From Treponema sp. (GTDB taxonomy: Bacteria > Spirochaetota > Spirochaetia > Treponematales > Breznakiellaceae), in NCBI GenBank assembly GCA_031258505.1, contig JAIRMT010000162.1:1-8257 (forward strand): a stretch of 8,257 nucleotides of DNA, read 5' to 3'. Of the stretch, positions 6,517 to 8,257 are shown piece after piece. The notes beneath the pieces are model-generated. The model saw only the letters and a program-made list of their open reading frames with translations. It ran no database searches and had not been told where the DNA came from. Position numbers and translations under genes: made by a program. Within the stretch, counting starts at the first letter, position 1, and each line of letters begins with the position of its first letter.

Positions 6517-7296
6517 ATGGCAAAGATTTCAGAAGCTAAACGTGAACTTTTCTTAAAAAGAACCGCTTCATATAAAATGAGAATTGTTACGCTCTTACAA
6601 GAGGAAAAGAGCCTGCTTGAGAACAAAGCAGGCGATCCCTGTTCGTGTCTCGCACTAGCTGAGACTATGCTGAATATCAGCTCGTATTACATTGTATTTC
6701 AAAAACTTTCCCTCGCTATGCTCAATGCGTCCAATGATTCGTTCATCACCGAGGGCAGGAAGTATGTAATAAAAGCTATAAGTTATCTTGAGGCGGTTAC
6801 TACCAATAAGGTGGACGCGCCTTTTTCCGAGTATGAGGACAAACTCGCCGCCATTGAAGCCGTAGATCCAACACAGCGTTACCGCATAGCGCAGAAGCTG
6901 GGATTCACACTCGAGCTGTTTGAACAGGCCCTTGGCGAGAATTCCCGCTGGAAGTGGTCTTGTGTTGAATTGACAGGTAAGGTCGCTGCGGTAATAAAGA
7001 ACCTCATTGACCTTAAAAAACTCGCGGCAAACACGGATATCTATTCCCCGTGGTATGAATCGACAACTAGACACATGCGTTTTGCCAAAGAAATGCTTAT
7101 GAAGGCTGCTGACCGGTATCGTGTCCGCTATGAGGTCGCCACGAATCAGATTGATGATTTCAGGATCGCCATCAACTTCCTGAACGCGCTCCGTCGTCTG
7201 CACCTCCTGCTAGGAGAAGCGGATGAATCCGAGATAGTGAAGAAAAAGAGCGACAACTGGTCTGCAAAGTTTGAGGAAAATTTAAAGAAACAATAA
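6517..7296 (+). CDS. Unrecognised all-helical cytoplasmic protein, last gene of the recN operon
   Basis: This 259-aa protein starts MAKISEAKRELFLKRTAS and ends KFEENLKKQ. I do not recognise a domain. The sequence is dominated by amphipathic helices (for example 6-40, 50-72, 84-98, 148-168 and 180-245). It has no signal peptide, no membrane segment and no catalytic motif, and it is rich in Lys, Glu and Ala. A short CSC (about residue 42) is the only notable cysteine cluster. It begins 4 bases after the recN stop, so it is co-transcribed and probably co-translated with it. I recall a similar-sized hypothetical gene following recN in treponemes but could not verify this. A role as a scaffold or partner protein is only a guess. 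No terminator hairpin follows its TAA; decayed transposase sequence begins almost at once. Confidence 0.8.
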   Translation: MAKISEAKRELFLKRTASYKMRIVTLLQEEKSLLENKAGDPCSCLALAETMLNISSYYIVFQKLSLAMLNASNDSFITEGRKYVIKAISYLEAVTTNKVDAPFSEYEDKLAAIEAVDPTQRYRIAQKLGFTLELFEQALGENSRWKWSCVELTGKVAAVIKNLIDLKKLAANTDIYSPWYESTTRHMRFAKEMLMKAADRYRVRYEVATNQIDDFRIAINFLNALRRLHLLLGEADESEIVKKKSDNWSAKFEENLKKQ

Positions 7297-7299
7297 AAC

Positions 7300-7495
7300 C
7301 CCGCATTGTATTGTTGGAACATAGCGTTGAAAGCAATGACGTTGGGCATCAGGATAAACGCATAGAACTTCCCCAGTCATTCTCCCATGCAGCTATAGAT
7401 GCGTTTCAAGACGACCAGAATACGACGATGAGGAAGCGGCACAAAATCTGCAAACAATAAAACAGGGAGCTCTATTGTCAATGGTACAGAGTGTG
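7300..7495 (-). pseudogene. Short decayed IS200-like/RAYT transposase relic
   Basis: Minus-strand reading from about 7481 gives RRILVVLKRIYSCMGE, a TGA, then LGKFYAFILMPN. This is the typical lead into the HUH motif of Y1 transposases (YAFVLMPNHxHLL). After MPN (7349-7341), the bases GTCATTGCTTT fit NHVHLLF if a CAC codon and one base were lost. CATTGCTTTCAACGC then continues in another frame as HCFQR. Upstream, in yet another frame, HTLYH (7495-7481) resembles the usual N-terminal YH motif. At least one stop and two frame breaks make it non-functional. It ends where the conserved gene stops, at 7296. The assignment rests mainly on about 25 recognisable residues. Confidence 0.5.
7350..7367 (+). 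repeat. 18-bp inverted repeat, left copy
   Basis: CAGGATAAACGCATAGAA is the exact reverse complement of 7635-7652. On the minus strand it encodes FYAFIL of the short transposase relic. The two copies enclose 267 bases without an intact gene. Confidence 0.85.
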
Positions 7496-7634
7496 AAAGG
7501 GATGAGATGCGGTACTCGTTGCCGAGAGATGCGGTATACGCTTTCGCTGGGATTTGAGGAGCATATCGAGACCATGTTCAAGCTGCTTAACGACCAGGCT
7601 ATTTAGAGTCTCCTGCTTCCACGAACCGGCTGAT

Positions 7635-7652
7635 TTCTATGCGTTTATCCTG
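7635..7652 (-). repeat. 18-bp inverted repeat, right copy
   Basis: TTCTATGCGTTTATCCTG is the exact reverse complement of 7350-7367. On the plus strand it reads FYAFIL within a short open stretch (EPADFYAFILRWRQEF). It may be a second fragment of the same element in the opposite orientation, or the result of a small inversion. Confidence 0.85.
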
Positions 7653-7660
7653 CGTTGGCG

Positions 7661-8061
7661 TCAGGAATTCAAAGTATCCCCGTCGGTACATCTTCCCATC
7701 GGATTCTTATCTATATCCTTAAATACATTCAAAAACTGACTTACGTCAGTGATAATCTTTGAGAAAAACCGTTTTCCCCAGAGATGACCGCTTTTCTTGT
7801 CATGTACTTTGTTCCAGTATCTGGCAAGATTCCCCTTCAGACATTTCATGATTGTGGAAAGGCGCTGTCCCTGTTCGGCTTGATGAGTAGGCGGATGTGA
7901 TTCAAAAGCTGGAACGGGTACTTTTGTTTAGCTTTGTTGATGTAGGTCAAGAACATATCCTTGCTCTCTGCCAACTGTAGGTCCATCTCGTTACGGTCAA
8001 TTTCCGAGGTGATGTGATACATAGGCTCGATCCTGGCGTTTTCGTGAAGGTCTCGCGGTTT
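7661..8061 (-). pseudogene. Degraded RAYT (REP-associated tyrosine transposase, IS200-like Y1 family)
   Basis: The N-terminal part reads KPRDLHENAR, a short insertion (IEP), then MYHITSEIDRNEMDLQ and DMFLTYINKAKQKYPFQL. This matches the KPR...YHVT...NRxE...LF...KYxFxL pattern of RAYTs. The HUH region is damaged. It reads LLNHIRLLIKP, so about six residues including the usual MPN lead are missing, and the second His is Arg. A one-base loss near 7876-7878 shifts the frame. In the new frame EQGQRLSTIMKCLKG, ARYWNKVHDKKSGHLWGKRF and FSKIITDVSQFLNVFKDIDK, then NPM, follow the family perfectly. After NPM the sequence diverges and stops at 7661. The HUH defect and frameshift rule out activity. The N-terminus has no start codon of its own and is in frame with the upstream 21-bp array. 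Confidence 0.85.
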
Positions 8062-8064
8062 TAC

Positions 8065-8250
8065 GTCAATATCTGCGCATATATCAATAGTATCTGCGCA
8101 TATTATGTCAATATCTGCGCATATCACGTCAATATCTGCGCATATCACGTCAATATCTGCGCATATATCAGTAGTATTGACGCATATATCAGTAGTATTG
8201 ACGCATATCACGTCAATATCTGCGCATATATTAGTAGTATCTGCGCATAA
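8065..8250. repeat. Tandem array 2: nine 21-bp units, in frame with the RAYT relic
   Basis: Cores begin at 8071, 8092, 8113, 8134, 8155, 8176, 8197, 8218 and 8239, exactly 21 bases apart. Core forms are ATCTGCGCATAT (seven, the last ending in A) and ATTGACGCATAT (two, 8176 and 8197). Between them, 9-base linkers are of two types, CACGTCAAT-like and ATCAGTAGT-like. The unit is open on both strands: ICAYHVN on plus and ICADIDV on minus. The minus frame has no stop from the window edge through the array into KPRDLHEN of the RAYT relic. The centre TGCGCA is palindromic. There is no sequence similarity to array 1 beyond short matches, but the unit length and two-variant mosaic are the same. Confidence 0.95.
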
Positions 8251-8257
8251 CCTACAG

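Larger units (their letters stand above)
7297..7660. other. 364-base stretch without an intact gene
   Basis: It holds the short transposase relic (minus), the two 18-bp inverted copies and an 11-bp direct repeat GAGATGCGGTA (7504-7514 and 7526-7536). One + frame stays open from 7358 to the TAG at 7603-7605 and ends in MRYTLSLGFEEHIETMFKLL. It has no ribosome site or recognisable domain, and I treat it as chance or debris. No promoter or terminator is evident. Confidence 0.5.

Noticed and set aside
7358..7605. Plus-strand open frame ending MRYTLSLGFEEHIETMFKLL
   Set aside because: It has no ribosome site and no recognised domain, and it overlaps the minus-strand transposase relic. It could be debris, but a gene call is not supported.
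7735..7750. ACTGAC-TTAC-GTCAGT hairpin as a terminator or recombination site
   Set aside because: It is only a 6-bp stem without a T tract and lies within well-conserved RAYT coding sequence (TDVSQ), so chance is enough.
8065..8250. CRISPR array
   Set aside because: Units are contiguous 21-mers with no unique spacers and no cas genes. Array 1 is rejected for the same reason.
8014..8250. Plus-strand protein with ICAYHVN repeats
   Set aside because: It begins antisense to the RAYT relic, has no ribosome site, and the minus frame has a clear homologous continuation whereas this one does not.

Overview
The window looks like a spirochete chromosome, most likely a Treponema-type organism. The main reason is the + strand block cheW / DegT-like / NAD kinase / recN / unknown helical gene, a gene order I recall from treponemes but could not check here. 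The mixed base composition, two long 21-bp tandem arrays and decayed RAYT (REP-associated tyrosine transposase) material would suit a free-living or gut treponeme with a plastic genome. The species call is inference.

Layout. (1) 1-99: the probable 3' tail of an upstream + strand gene, then a strong 12-bp-stem terminator. (2) 100-351: twelve exact-length 21-bp tandem repeats. (3) 433-2237, minus strand: a translationally coupled two-gene operon, a ThuA-like protein followed by a Gfo/Idh/MocA oxidoreductase, probably for uptake-linked sugar or glycoside oxidation. (4) 2238-2438: a divergent promoter region. (5) 2439-7296, plus strand: a tightly packed five-gene operon. It holds CheW (chemoreceptor-to-CheA coupling), a DegT/DnrJ/EryC1-fold protein that appears to have lost both PLP-binding residues, NAD kinase, RecN (double-strand break repair) and an unrecognised all-helical 259-aa protein. 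Gaps are 2, 15, -8 and 4 bases. (6) 7297-8257: no intact gene. I read this as two decayed IS200-like/RAYT transposase relics on the minus strand, an 18-bp inverted repeat, and a second 21-bp tandem array. That array is in frame with, and directly upstream of, the N-terminus of the better preserved relic.

How the genes work together. The minus operon is a carbohydrate redox module with its own promoter. The plus operon joins a chemotaxis adaptor to housekeeping NADP supply and DNA repair, probably through shared transcription rather than shared function. The most unusual part is the pairing of two unrelated-sequence arrays, each with exactly a 21-bp (7-codon, two-helical-turn) period and each a mosaic of two unit variants. 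They sit on either side of the conserved genes, and one is fused to a RAYT relic. This is the best candidate for an undescribed system: tandem heptad-codon arrays tied to RAYT-family elements.
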